A DNA stretch of 64,000 nt from Amniculibacterium aquaticum (GCF_003852705.1 NZ_REFA01000015.1:1-64000), one strand, 5' to 3'. Shown: positions 52,301 through 60,668, counted from the stretch's first letter. Program-made: numbers and translations. Notes: generated by a model not told the origin, from the sequence alone.

Positions 52301-52707
52301 TCGATAAGATTAGGAAAAACATTAAAATTACCCAAAGTGATTTGGATTATCTTGAGCAATTTTTATTTGACCAAGGATCTTTAGGTTCTAAAGAAGTTTT
52401 CAAAGAAGCCTATGGCGAAAAACCTTTGGGCGAATTTATCCGATCTGTGGTAGGAATTGAAAAGGTAGAAGCAAAAAATGCGTTCTCCAAGATTGTGAAT
52501 TTTGCCAGTTTAAATTCTCAGCAAATCCAATTTATGGATCTTGTCATAGAATACTTTGCGGTAAATGGAGTGATGGATGTAAAGCAACTCTTTAATCCGC
52601 CCTTTTCAAATATCTATGCCGGTGGAATGATTGAACTCTTTGACCAAGGCATCGCGATGAATATTGCCCATGCCATAAAGGAAATCAATGAAAACTGTGT
52701 GGCGTAA
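49360..52707 (+). CDS. hsdR: Type I restriction enzyme endonuclease/translocase subunit
   Basis: 1115-aa HsdR of the EcoEI-like branch. Residues 1-140 form a DUF4145-like N-terminal domain; a coiled coil follows (140-195); the nuclease HsdR_N domain (about 200-330) has VVEAKRTSKS. The SF2 motor has MATGTGKTRTA (368-374), DEIHRSIYNKY, GLTATPVDF and QMIGRGTRLCQHL; the C-terminal EcoEI_R_C domain ends the protein. The start codon is GTG at 49360, giving MSNFYNYPQKF. It moves DNA past the methyltransferase complex and cuts when stalled. Confidence 0.94.
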   Translation: MSNFYNYPQKFESIMYSAKEAEKYIHENLDVAGLFLRKTLENWVHYIYESEPSLRLPYDTSIYSLMKDPAFIEVLGNTTLLNMMHGIRQIGNKTVHNTGRTKISTEQAIHSLQLLQTVSYYLMSLYNGDHVTKPVFDENLIPASFSSRVEAQQRKIKELQTELQTKTELEKKSAEEQKTLEHNRKDSQKTLLPPVDPNEAKTRELLIDYMLEEMGWDLSQSHVKEFRVEGMPNTKDEGFADYVLWGDDGKPLAVVEAKRTSKSQHSGRHQAELYAKCLEKTYGQLPNIFLTNGYEISFYDWHYPIRNVNGYYTKDELQLNIQRRTSKHHLNDITINEDITNRYYQIEGIKAVAERFESRHRGALLVMATGTGKTRTAASLIDLLSKANWAKKILFLADRTALVTQAKNNLNDYLPNLPSVDLREEKEDVGSRIVFSTYQTLINIIDTEKDGEARAYGVGHFDVIIFDEIHRSIYNKYRAIFNYFDGLKIGLTATPVDFESEKNTYELFGLQSGNPTYNYDLEKAIGDGYLVPYKSYSVQTKFHREGIKYADLSLEDQKEYEEKFGDPITGEFPDEIEASALDQWIYNTHTADAIVHYLMENGIKVEGGSKLGKTIIFAKKNKHAEFIKERFDATYPELGGSFLKVIDYTISYRHDLLNDFKLKHKSPQIACSVDMLDTGIDVPEVVNLVFLKPVKSRVKFWQMIGRGTRLCQHLFGHEDHKKEFLILDFCENFEFFKENPKGVEPNKQMSLAESLFRIKLELSQILLIQQDTEQKQLGEDLLTFLHEQVSQMHREKKTSFVVRPHLKAVEHYLEKSNWYNITTASLQEIYNEIAPLVFENTQDNAALTFDLLMYDFMVSNLKGTKKQVGLTQRVIKMSTALQKQNSIPQVIAKMPIIKKIASASYWEDASINKLEYIRTELRELIKFLSQPPIPIVETGFTDQIEGVRESPAIYEIHSFDKEAYKLKLEQFVKENKLNLTIDKIRKNIKITQSDLDYLEQFLFDQGSLGSKEVFKEAYGEKPLGEFIRSVVGIEKVEAKNAFSKIVNFASLNSQQIQFMDLVIEYFAVNGVMDVKQLFNPPFSNIYAGGMIELFDQGIAMNIAHAIKEINENCVA

Positions 52708-52772
52708 AAAGAAACCGAAATCTTAGTGGAAAAACGGTAGGGTTAGATTCATAAAATCATTAATAAGAAGAA

Positions 52773-53186
52773 ATGGAGGAAAGTGTATATAAATTTCAAA
52801 ACTTAGTTTCTTACCTGGAAAAGTTCAATTACGATTTTGTTGTGGAAAATAACAAGGTCAGAATATTTTTAAAATTCAAACTGATCGTTGTGGTTGAGCT
52901 GATGGACAATTCATCGTTCAAAATATCCCATGTCATCCGTCGCGGAAGTTTGCTTATGGGGTTCCGGGAAGGGACTTTGTTTAGCTCATTGGTTTTGCAA
53001 TCCATATTTTATCCCTTAGCCTTACTTGTAAGTTTTACAATAAAACGATTGGATCCATCATTGGAACTTGGCTGGTACGAAATGCTGCTGCCGATATTAA
53101 TGGGTTTGTGCATAATTTGGGATTTTTATTATCTCTCCACCTACTACCACACGAAAAAATTGCTTGAAGAAAAATTGGATTCTTAA
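52773..53186 (+). CDS. Hypothetical membrane protein
   Basis: 137-aa protein: a soluble N-terminal half (about 1-75) with beta strands (NKVRIFLKFKLIVVVELMDN), then two hydrophobic helices (SIFYPLALLVSFTIKR, YEMLLPILMGLCIIWDFYYL) and a lysine-rich end. Not recognised. It has GC content like the flanking core genes, so probably lies outside the type I locus. Confidence 0.6.
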   Translation: MEESVYKFQNLVSYLEKFNYDFVVENNKVRIFLKFKLIVVVELMDNSSFKISHVIRRGSLLMGFREGTLFSSLVLQSIFYPLALLVSFTIKRLDPSLELGWYEMLLPILMGLCIIWDFYYLSTYYHTKKLLEEKLDS

Positions 53187-53206
53187 TTTCAAATTTATTG
53201 TGAGCT

Positions 53207-53665
53207 TTAGAATTTAAACATTTCAGTATGTGGGATACCATCTTCCACATACCTTTTTTTGGTACTTACGAAACCTAAGGATTCGTAAAAAGTCAATAGA
53301 TAATCTTGGGCAGATATTCTTATGGCTGTCGTATTGTAAAGTTTTTCAATGGTTGAGATTGCTTTTTGCATCAACATTCGCCCATGGTTTTTGCCTCGAA
53401 AATTGGGATGGCAAACCACCCTGCCGATGGAGGCTTCTTTATATTTTATTTCGGGTGGGAAAATCCTGCAATAGGCCAAGGGTTCTCCGTTGTTTTCCAA
53501 CCAGATATGCGTGGCTTTTTGGTCGTCGTTGTCCAATTCCGGATAGGGACAGTTTTGTTCAACAACAAATACATCAACTCTCAATTTTAGGATGTTGTAG
53601 AGCTCTTGTGTGTTGAGTTCTTCAAAAGATTTTATGTGCCACTGGATGTTATTTAACATCGTCAA
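53207..53665 (-). CDS. elaA: ElaA-family GNAT N-acetyltransferase
   Basis: 152-aa GNAT protein. The ElaA signature is LRVDVFVVEQNCPYPELDNDD, followed by the acetyl-CoA loop VVCHPNFRGKNHGRMLM (R/Q-x-x-G-x-G/A variant, RGKNHG) and the C-terminal YESLGFVSTKKRYVEDGIPH. Substrate unknown. The first codons overlap the 3' end of engB by 17 bp, so the two are translationally linked on the minus strand. MLNNIQW (53659) is an alternative start. Confidence 0.9.
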   Translation of the reverse strand: MTMLNNIQWHIKSFEELNTQELYNILKLRVDVFVVEQNCPYPELDNDDQKATHIWLENNGEPLAYCRIFPPEIKYKEASIGRVVCHPNFRGKNHGRMLMQKAISTIEKLYNTTAIRISAQDYLLTFYESLGFVSTKKRYVEDGIPHTEMFKF

Positions 53666-54278
53666 ATTTCACTTTGTTTTTCACCAAAAATTCATTGGTG
53701 GTTTGGATCAACGATAAGATTTCATCGCCGCCTTCTTTTTTCTCTGCAGAGGTAATGAAGGATTGTGGCAATTCATCCCAAAATTTCAACATTTCCTCAT
53801 GGTATTTCTCGACATTGGCTTTCACGGCACCCGGTTTTAGCTTGTCGGCTTTGGTAAATACGATGGAGAACGGCACGCTACTTTCCCCGCACCATTCCAT
53901 AAATTCCAGGTCTATTTTCTGAGGACTATGACGAATGTCCACCAGCACAAAAAGGTTTACCAAATTTTTTCTGTTAAGGATGTAGTTGGTAATAAGTTTT
54001 TCAAAATCTTTCCTTTGCACTTTGGATACTTTGGCATATCCATATCCGGGAAGGTCGGTTAGGAACCACTCGTCATTCACAATAAAATGGTTGATGAGCT
54101 GGGTTTTTCCCGGTGTTTGTGATGTTTTAGCCAGGTCTTTTCTATTCATCATCGCATTGATGAGGGAGGATTTTCCCACATTGGATCTGCCGATAAAGGC
54201 ATATTCTGCAAGTGTTGGTTCTGGACAATTTTGCCATTTTTCCGAACTTTTTACAAATTCTACCGTTTTGATGATCAT
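53649..54278 (-). CDS. engB: Ribosome-biogenesis GTPase EngB/YsxC
   Basis: 209-aa circularly standard TRAFAC GTPase assisting 50S assembly. G1 is GRSNVGKSS (30-38), G2 TPGKTQLINH, G3 DLPGYGYAKV, G4 TKADKL, G5 ITSAEKK. The ATG at 54278 (MIIKTVEFVK) is chosen over an upstream codon. Overlaps elaA by 17 bp. Confidence 0.96.
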   Translation of the reverse strand: MIIKTVEFVKSSEKWQNCPEPTLAEYAFIGRSNVGKSSLINAMMNRKDLAKTSQTPGKTQLINHFIVNDEWFLTDLPGYGYAKVSKVQRKDFEKLITNYILNRKNLVNLFVLVDIRHSPQKIDLEFMEWCGESSVPFSIVFTKADKLKPGAVKANVEKYHEEMLKFWDELPQSFITSAEKKEGGDEILSLIQTTNEFLVKNKVKFDDVK

Positions 54279-54328
54279 GATGTATCGTTTAAAAAAAAAT
54301 ACCTCCACAGAGGTATTGGGTTGTTGGA

Positions 54329-55090
54329 TTATTTTTGTTTCTCTACAAAATTATAGAGCAATTCATTAAATTTTTGCGGTTGTTCCATCATGGCAGCATG
54401 TCCACATTGGTCTATCCAGTGCAATTCCGAATTTGGAATCAGCCGATCCATTTCTATAGCCACTTCTGGTGGGGTTACATTGTCTTGTTTGCCCCAAATG
54501 ATGCAAGTAGGAACGGCGATTTTGTGCAAATCTTTTTCCATATTGTGTTTTATGGCACTTCTGGCGAGCATCACGGTTTTTATTCCTTTGCCTCTGTCGT
54601 TTACCACAGAAAAGACCTCGTCCACCAATTCTTCAGTAGCTACTTTAGGATCAAAAAAAACTTCTTCGGCTTTTTTACGAATATAGTCCCTGTCATTTTT
54701 TCTTGGAAAAGAGTCACCGAAACTTCTTTCGTAAAGGCCAGAACTTCCTGTAAGAACCAGACTTTTTACCAATTCGGGTCTGGATAGAGTTAGGATTAGT
54801 CCAATATGGCCACCCATGGAGTTTCCTACAACTATTGCGGGTTGTTGTACTTCTTCTTCAATAAATTTTGCAACATGTTTAGCAAGGCTGGACAGATTGG
54901 TGTTCAGGATGGGCAAGTCATAAATCGGAAGATCCGGGAAATAAACTTTATATCCTTTGGTAGAGAAATAATCGATCAGTTGGGTGAAGTTACTGAGTCC
55001 ACCCATCAAGCCTTGGAGCAAAACGATAGGTTGTCCTTCGCCTTCCTCTATGAACTGAAATGTTTTTCTTTTTTTAGCTTTAAATAACAT
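54329..55090 (-). CDS. Alpha/beta-fold hydrolase
   Basis: 253-aa hydrolase of the MhpC/BioH-like type. The oxyanion region LLQGLMGGLSNF, the nucleophile elbow GNSMGGHIG (Ser91), the acid in IWGKQDNVTP and the His in DQCGHAAMMEQP form a complete triad. Substrate unknown. Cytoplasmic. Precedes engB on the minus strand with a 50-bp gap. Confidence 0.9.
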   Translation of the reverse strand: MLFKAKKRKTFQFIEEGEGQPIVLLQGLMGGLSNFTQLIDYFSTKGYKVYFPDLPIYDLPILNTNLSSLAKHVAKFIEEEVQQPAIVVGNSMGGHIGLILTLSRPELVKSLVLTGSSGLYERSFGDSFPRKNDRDYIRKKAEEVFFDPKVATEELVDEVFSVVNDRGKGIKTVMLARSAIKHNMEKDLHKIAVPTCIIWGKQDNVTPPEVAIEMDRLIPNSELHWIDQCGHAAMMEQPQKFNELLYNFVEKQK

Positions 55091-55303
55091 GTAGAATAAT
55101 GTCGTACCCGCAAAATTACAAATTACTAGGCATATAGATTGATAAAATTGATAAAATAATCTATTTTATACATTCATTTTTTTCTTTTTTCCTAAAAATC
55201 ACTTTTAAAAAGTAAGTTTTACATGAAATATCGGGGATGCAAGGTTAATTTATTTTTCTATTTTTTTTGAAAAAGATAAATTAATGATCTTGAAAATTAA
55301 TGA

Positions 55304-55318
55304 GTTAAATGTTTTAAC
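55304..55318. promoter_or_regulatory. 15-bp inverted repeat upstream of the RIC gene
   Basis: GTTAAA-TGT-TTTAAC, a perfect inverted repeat 54 bp upstream of the promoter -7 box. Candidate binding site for an NO- or redox-responsive regulator. Confidence 0.4.
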
Positions 55319-55371
55319 ATAAATAATTTAAGTAAAAAAGTACTTCAATACTTTTATATAGAAAAAATGTT

Positions 55372-55379
55372 TATCTTTG
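55372..55379 (+). promoter_or_regulatory. -7 box of the RIC gene promoter
   Basis: TATCTTTG fits TAnnTTTG and ends 10 bp before the ATG. Confidence 0.65.
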
Positions 55380-55389
55380 CAATGTAAAA

Positions 55390-56910
55390 ATGATTCAACA
55401 AACTGTATCAACCTCAAAAAAAAGAACTCTTATGCAAGCAACAGACGAAATCATCATTAATGTTCAGGAAATTGAACCTCGATTTAGACATCAAACCATA
55501 TTCGAAACTTTCAGTCAATTATTGGATGGCGAAAGTTTAATCATCCACAACAACCACGATCCACTTCCGGTATATTATCAATTGTTGGATATGTGGGGCG
55601 AGATTTTCACATGGGAATATCTACAACAAGGTCCTGAATGGTGGGATATTCGTGTGACAAAAACGCTTCATGCACACGACGATCATGAAGGACAAGAAGC
55701 CATTTTGATCAATGTGCCGGCCATAGAGCCAAGTCAGAAACATGCAACTATTTTCCAGGTATTTGATGAACTCCAACCGGGGGAATCACTAATTATTCAT
55801 AACGACCACGATCCAAAACCGGTTTACTTTCAATTATTGGGCGAGAGGGGAGACATCTTTACCTGGGAATATTTAGAACAAGGTCCTGAATTTTGGGACA
55901 TTCTAGTGACAAAAAATGTATTAGAAACTGAAAAATCAAATCAAGAAATGACAACATCAGAAAACAACACTCAAGTAATTGTAAATGTGCCAAGCCTAGA
56001 ACCAAGACTGAAGCACCCAACCATTTTCCAAACTTTTGACGATACCCTACCCGGAGAATCGTTTATTATTCATAACGATCATGATCCAAAGCCGGTTTAC
56101 TATCAATTGTTAGGCGAAAGAGGAGATGTCTTTACTTGGGAATATCTGCAACAAGGACCGGATTTGTGGGATATTCTTGTCACCAAAAGAGGCGAAGACC
56201 AGCAAGAAACCATAGGTCAAATTGCAGCTAAAGATCTTAGAAAAGCAGAAGTTTTCAAAAAATACGGCATCGATTTTTGCTGCGGCGGAAAGAAAACGGT
56301 AAGAGAGGCTTGTGCTGAAAAAGGGATCGATGCAAGCATTGTCGAGCAAGAACTGCAACAACCCGTAGCCAATGTGACCAATGCCAATATGAATTTTACT
56401 GAATGGAACATCGATTTCTTGGCCGATTATGTGGTGAATACGCATCACAATTATGTTAGAAAATATTTACCGGAAATCACTGCTTATTCTAGTAAAGTAG
56501 CAAAAGTACACGGTGCGCACCACCCAGAACTTGCGCAAATTGATGACTTGGTAGGAAAAGTGAATGCCGAACTTTCTGCGCACATGGTGGACGAAGAAAC
56601 CATTCTGTTTCCAAGAGTAAAAGAAATTGTGAATGCTCAGAAAAATAACAGTCCATATTCCATCGAGGGAAGAGAAGCGTTGGAAGCCCTGATCGACGAG
56701 ACGGAAAAAGAACACGACAGCGTGGGAAGAGCCATGGAAAAAATTAGAGAACTGAGTGACAACTATGCCATCCCTTCCGATGCATGTGCCAGCTACAAAT
56801 TGTTATTCAAAATGTTAGTAGAATTTGAGTCGGATTTATTCATTCATATCCATTTGGAAAACAACATCATGTTTCCAAAAGCGATCGAAATAGAAAAAAC
56901 TCTTTCTTAG
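55390..56910 (+). CDS. Triple-DUF2249 fused to an iron-sulfur repair di-iron protein (RIC/ScdA-like)
   Basis: 506-aa fusion. Three tandem DUF2249 domains (about 20-91, 105-175, 195-268) share the pattern IEPRxRHxTIFxxF...GESLIIHNDHDPxPVYYQLL...GDIFTWEYLQQGPxxWDI. Then comes a ScdA_N (DUF542) domain with FCCGGKKT (about 270-325) and a hemerythrin-like domain (about 340-500) with conserved His/Glu residues. RIC/ScdA/YtfE proteins restore Fe-S clusters damaged by NO or oxidants. Repeats 2 and 3 are closest and are also similar in DNA, indicating internal duplication. Heads the NO-stress cluster; it has its own promoter and terminator. Confidence 0.9.
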   Translation: MIQQTVSTSKKRTLMQATDEIIINVQEIEPRFRHQTIFETFSQLLDGESLIIHNNHDPLPVYYQLLDMWGEIFTWEYLQQGPEWWDIRVTKTLHAHDDHEGQEAILINVPAIEPSQKHATIFQVFDELQPGESLIIHNDHDPKPVYFQLLGERGDIFTWEYLEQGPEFWDILVTKNVLETEKSNQEMTTSENNTQVIVNVPSLEPRLKHPTIFQTFDDTLPGESFIIHNDHDPKPVYYQLLGERGDVFTWEYLQQGPDLWDILVTKRGEDQQETIGQIAAKDLRKAEVFKKYGIDFCCGGKKTVREACAEKGIDASIVEQELQQPVANVTNANMNFTEWNIDFLADYVVNTHHNYVRKYLPEITAYSSKVAKVHGAHHPELAQIDDLVGKVNAELSAHMVDEETILFPRVKEIVNAQKNNSPYSIEGREALEALIDETEKEHDSVGRAMEKIRELSDNYAIPSDACASYKLLFKMLVEFESDLFIHIHLENNIMFPKAIEIEKTLS

Positions 56911-56919
56911 TTTTTAATG

Positions 56920-56958
56920 TTCCATCCTGTAGCGAAAGTTACAGGGTGGATTTTTTAT
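56920..56958 (+). terminator. Terminator after the RIC gene
   Basis: TCCATCCTGTA/TACAGGGTGGA stem (one wobble) followed by TTTTTTA. Confidence 0.82.
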
Positions 56959-57043
56959 TTTATTTAGTTTATATTTCTTTTATTAAAAGTAATTCCGTAC
57001 TTTTATTCTTTGAAAATTCACATCCATATCAATTCCTATTTTC

Positions 57044-57859
57044 ATGCTTATAAACGAACAAACCAAAATCGCAGCCTTGCTCAAGCATCATCCGGATGCA
57101 TTGGAAACCATCATTAGCATCAGTCCGGATTTTAAAAAACTTAGAAATCCCATTCTTCGAAAACTGATGGCGGGAAGGACGAGCATTGCCATGGCATCAA
57201 AAATTGGAGGGTGCACTCCTGAAGATTTTTTTAAAGCATTGAAGCCTTTGGGTTTTGAAGTCGATGCACAAGCCGTAGCGGTTGAAGCTGAAGAAGAAAG
57301 AAAGCCCATTCCACAAGAACTGAAAGCTATTGGAGCCGATAAAATTATAGATTTTGATGTTCGGGAAATGTTGGCAAGTGGTAGCGATCCCTTGAAACAA
57401 ATTCAGCAAAAAGTGAAAGATTTGAAAGCCGACGAAGCCTTGAAAATTGTAAACACTTTCGAACCGGTACCCCTGATAAAATTGTTGGAAAAACAAGGAT
57501 TTCAGTATTTTGTAGATCGTGTATCGGCCGATAAAATCGATACTTATTTTTACTCCAAAAAAGAACAAAATACCGTACAAGATGCCGTTGTGGAAGGACA
57601 GGATAGTGGAGATTGGGAAATTTTGTTAAAAAAATATGAAAATAATTTGGTAGAGGTCGATGTAAGACAAATGGAAATGCCCATGCCGATGATGACCATT
57701 TTGGAAAGTTTGGAGACCCTATCTTCCGGGAAAGCGTTGTTCGTTTATCACAAAAGAATCCCGGTATTTTTATTAACCGAACTGAAAGATAGAAACTTCG
57801 ACTACCGCATCAAAGAAGTGCAAGAAGGCGAAGTGTATTTGTTGATATTTAATTTCTAA
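57044..57859 (+). CDS. DUF1858 / DUF2249 protein
   Basis: 271-aa protein. Residues 1-75 form a DUF1858-like helical domain (LLKHHPDALETIISISPDFK), then one DUF2249 (about 100-175, FDVREMLASGSDPLKQI) and a second DUF2249-like region (about 195-271, EVDVRQMEMPMPMMTILESL). DUF2249 proteins accompany NO and Fe-S stress genes. It is 4 bp upstream of the membrane-protein gene and starts an apparent operon through 59898. Function unproven. Confidence 0.82.
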   Translation: MLINEQTKIAALLKHHPDALETIISISPDFKKLRNPILRKLMAGRTSIAMASKIGGCTPEDFFKALKPLGFEVDAQAVAVEAEEERKPIPQELKAIGADKIIDFDVREMLASGSDPLKQIQQKVKDLKADEALKIVNTFEPVPLIKLLEKQGFQYFVDRVSADKIDTYFYSKKEQNTVQDAVVEGQDSGDWEILLKKYENNLVEVDVRQMEMPMPMMTILESLETLSSGKALFVYHKRIPVFLLTELKDRNFDYRIKEVQEGEVYLLIFNF

Positions 57860-57863
57860 AATT

Positions 57864-59141
57864 ATGTTTCCAGTTGCTGGACTGCAGCAGACTACTTCAT
57901 ACAAAGTGGTATTGCCTTTTTATTTTTATGCCGCCGTTTCATTTTTATTGGCGTGCATTTTTCTGTTTACGCATTCAGATGCTGGACAGGATCATTATTT
58001 CAGCCCTATAGTTCTTTCCATCACGCATATTATGGCGCTGGGTTGGGGCACCATGATTATTTTGGGAGCCTCTCACCAATTGCTGCCAGTACTGATCGAA
58101 GGCAGGTTGTACAGCACCGTTTTAGGATACATTTCTTTTGTATTCACCGCATTGGGGATTCCGATGTTGGCTTACGGTTTTTATGAGTTTAATTTTGGGC
58201 ACCTTACCCAATGTGGTGCCCTACTTATCAATACGGGTGTTCTGTCTTTTTTTATCAATGTTTTGGTAAGTGTTTTTAGAAATCACAAAGCCAATATGCA
58301 TGCGTGGTTCATGTCCACAGCAACCGTTTGGCTTTTGACCACCACCGTTTTTGGGATGCTTTTGGTATTTAATTTTACCTATGCTTTTTTACCTTCAGAA
58401 TCGGTGAAATACCTTTCTTTGCATGCGCATCTTGGGATTTTAGGTTGGTTTTTGATGATGGTTTTAGGAGTGGGTTCCAGACTGATACCCATGTTTTTGA
58501 TTTCAAAGTATCAAAGCAAAAAGACATTACAATGGATTTATGGATTGGTCAATTTTTCTTTACTGGCTTTCATTGCCATCAAGTTAATGGATTTTGGGAG
58601 CGTAACTTTGCTATTGCCTATCGTTTCGGCATTAGTGGGAATATTTTTATTTGGAAATTATTGTTATCAAGCCTACAAGGTAAGAATTAGAAAGAATGTG
58701 GATCTGCAAATGAAAACCTCACTGATTTCGGTTGTTCAAATGTTTATACCCATTGTGGTCATTTCTTTTGTAATAGCTCTATCCAACAGCGAAAATCAAG
58801 GGAAGTTGGGCATGCTGTACGGGTTTTGTATTTTCTTTGGGTGGATAACCGCCATTATTTTCGGGATGACCTTCAAGACCTTGCCCTTCATCGTTTGGAA
58901 TCGTTCGTATCACAAAAAAGCACACGCCGGAAAAACTCCTGCGCCCAAAGAGTTGTTCAACGATTCTATTTTTTACATCATGCTCATCGCCTACTTAGTA
59001 GGATTTATTATATTTATTTTTGGAATTGTTACCGGCCACGACATGGTGCTGAAGTCAGGAGCTGCGCTTCTGGTACTTTCGGCCCTTTTGTATGTGATGA
59101 ATGTAATGATCGTATTTTTACACAAACCTAAACAGATATGA
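57864..59141 (+). CDS. Multi-pass membrane protein, heme-copper oxidase subunit I/NnrS-like
   Basis: 425-aa protein with about 12 transmembrane helices and several conserved histidines in helices (THIMALGWGTMIILGASHQL, LSLHAHLGILGWFLMMVLG), a layout like the CcoN/NorB or NnrS family. Such proteins bind heme and are linked to nitric oxide tolerance. Whether it is an NO reductase-like enzyme or a heme/copper protein is not decided. The stop overlaps the next ATG by 4 bp. Confidence 0.8.
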   Translation: MFPVAGLQQTTSYKVVLPFYFYAAVSFLLACIFLFTHSDAGQDHYFSPIVLSITHIMALGWGTMIILGASHQLLPVLIEGRLYSTVLGYISFVFTALGIPMLAYGFYEFNFGHLTQCGALLINTGVLSFFINVLVSVFRNHKANMHAWFMSTATVWLLTTTVFGMLLVFNFTYAFLPSESVKYLSLHAHLGILGWFLMMVLGVGSRLIPMFLISKYQSKKTLQWIYGLVNFSLLAFIAIKLMDFGSVTLLLPIVSALVGIFLFGNYCYQAYKVRIRKNVDLQMKTSLISVVQMFIPIVVISFVIALSNSENQGKLGMLYGFCIFFGWITAIIFGMTFKTLPFIVWNRSYHKKAHAGKTPAPKELFNDSIFYIMLIAYLVGFIIFIFGIVTGHDMVLKSGAALLVLSALLYVMNVMIVFLHKPKQI

Positions 59142-59464
59142 CAGTAGAAACCAATGACCAAGAAAAGTGCGAATTGGCACTTAAAGGATTGTATTTTGTA
59201 GATGACCCAGAAATTGGACTGAATGTGGTCGATTTGGGACTGATCTATCAAATCGAATTTATTGAAGAGGAAGAAAAAACCGTGTACACCATCATGACAC
59301 TAACTTCGCAGTTTTGCCCAATGGGCGACAGCATTGTGAGTAATGTTACCGAATCCATACAGTCGGCATTTACAGATTGGAAAATAAAAGTTGAATTGAC
59401 TTTTGAACCGGCTTGGGACTCCAGTAAAATTTCTCCGGAAGGTCAAGAATTTTTAGGATATTAA
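59138..59464 (+). CDS. MIP18/DUF59 Fe-S assembly protein (SufT/PaaD-like)
   Basis: 108-aa protein with the DUF59 fold: DDPEIGLNVVDLGLIYQIEF and LTSQFCPMGDSIVSNV, with the conserved Cys in the second block. Family members carry or insert Fe-S clusters. The start overlaps the upstream stop (ATGA). Part of the NO/Fe-S operon. Confidence 0.9.
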   Translation: MTVETNDQEKCELALKGLYFVDDPEIGLNVVDLGLIYQIEFIEEEEKTVYTIMTLTSQFCPMGDSIVSNVTESIQSAFTDWKIKVELTFEPAWDSSKISPEGQEFLGY

Positions 59465-59466
59465 CC

Positions 59467-59898
59467 ATGTTGAGCCTAACTTGTAAAACAGCCATAAAAG
59501 CGGTTATCTACCTTTCCGGGAAAAGCTCGGAAGGCGAAAAAACGGGCATCAAAGAGGTGGCAGAACAGATCAATGCCAGTGAACATACCGTGGGCAAAAC
59601 CTTACAAACTTTGGTAAAACATAAGATCATCAACAGTTTGAAAGGGCCCAGTGGTGGGTTTTATTTAACCGAAATTCAACAAGAGCAACCCATCTTCAAT
59701 ATTGTGGAAACCATAGAAGGGAAAACCATTTTCAAAGAATGTGGCTTGGGATTGAGTAAATGCTCAGAAACCCATCCGTGCCCCATTCATAACGAATACA
59801 AAGTGGCAAGAGAGTTGGTTGAAAAAATTTTCCGAGAAAAAAGAATTATGGATCTCTGCGATCCTGTAACGCACGGTTTGGCTTTTTTAATGGATTAA
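59467..59898 (+). CDS. Rrf2-family regulator, NsrR-like
   Basis: 143-aa winged-helix repressor. The HTH is in residues 28-65 (IKEVAEQINASEHTVGKTLQ...GPSGGFYL); a three-cysteine cluster C92-x6-C99-x5-C105 (ECGLGLSKCSETHPC) fits a [Fe-S]-ligating loop as in NsrR/IscR. Such regulators sense NO by cluster damage. It is 2 bp after the MIP18-like gene and probably autoregulates this operon and the RIC gene. Confidence 0.92.
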   Translation: MLSLTCKTAIKAVIYLSGKSSEGEKTGIKEVAEQINASEHTVGKTLQTLVKHKIINSLKGPSGGFYLTEIQQEQPIFNIVETIEGKTIFKECGLGLSKCSETHPCPIHNEYKVARELVEKIFREKRIMDLCDPVTHGLAFLMD

Positions 59899-59953
59899 CG
59901 ACCCAGGCTTTTATTTATTTTTTGTAACTTTAAATCATTCTAAATCAATTATT

Positions 59954-60265
59954 ATGGAAACAAATTACGGAACACTTTCCGAAACCATCAATGCTCTAAG
60001 AAAAGAAGGTTACATCTTGGATTTTAATTTACACGATGATTGTGTCGTATGCCACAAAAACGAACATCAGCTAACCGCCGACGAGTTCGAAATTGATGCA
60101 ATTTATCGTTTTGACGGACAGACCGATCCGGATGATGAAGCTGTGGTCTATGCCATTTCTTCTTCAAAATTTAATACCAAAGGAATATTGGTAAATGGAT
60201 ACGGTGTTTATTCTGATGAATTTTCATCGGCATTAATTGAAAAGTTGAGAAAACACAATTCATAA
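59954..60265 (+). CDS. Conserved hypothetical protein (Bacteroidota)
   Basis: 103-aa soluble protein: METNYGTLSETINALRKEGY, then HDDCVVCHKNEHQLTADEFE with a CxxC pair, and VNGYGVYSDEFSSALIEKL. Homologues in the phylum are often mislabelled as phosphoribosylpyrophosphate synthetases; no such active site is present. A TAACTTTA near 59925 may be a weak -7 box. Function unknown. Confidence 0.65.
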   Translation: METNYGTLSETINALRKEGYILDFNLHDDCVVCHKNEHQLTADEFEIDAIYRFDGQTDPDDEAVVYAISSSKFNTKGILVNGYGVYSDEFSSALIEKLRKHNS

Positions 60266-60278
60266 AAATAAATTGAGA

Positions 60279-60668
60279 ATGGAACAAAAATCAAACGACG
60301 CTACACCCTTAAGACCGGAAGGAAATAGAATCTTGAACGATAATTTGGTTGAAATGGATTTGCAAAAATACATTCAACAAATAAAATCCGAGACCACTTG
60401 GAAAACCGGTGAGAAAAATGCCATCACCATTTTCAAATCCGAGAAAATGAAAATTGTACTTATCGGACTTCACGACCAAGCCGAATTGAAAAAACATACG
60501 GCAAATGCTCAGATTTCTGTTCAGGTATTGGAAGGCGAAATTCAGTTTTCTACAGAAGAAACCTCAGTGGTATTGACGGTTGGCAAAATGATTTCTTTGC
60601 AACCCTTGATCCCGCATCATTTGTTAGCAAACAAGGAAAGTTTTATTCTATTGACCATGGCTTCCTAA
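60279..60668 (+). CDS. Cupin-domain protein
   Basis: 129-aa protein with a single cupin barrel (about 45-128): ITIFKSEKMKIVLIGLHDQA, HTANAQISVQVLEGEIQFS, VGKMISLQPLIPHHLLA. Most metal ligands of cupins are reduced to a few His (HTAN, PHHL), as in small stress-linked cupins of Bacteroidota. The ATG at 60279 is chosen over TTG 60273. Ligand unknown. Confidence 0.82.
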   Translation: MEQKSNDATPLRPEGNRILNDNLVEMDLQKYIQQIKSETTWKTGEKNAITIFKSEKMKIVLIGLHDQAELKKHTANAQISVQVLEGEIQFSTEETSVVLTVGKMISLQPLIPHHLLANKESFILLTMAS

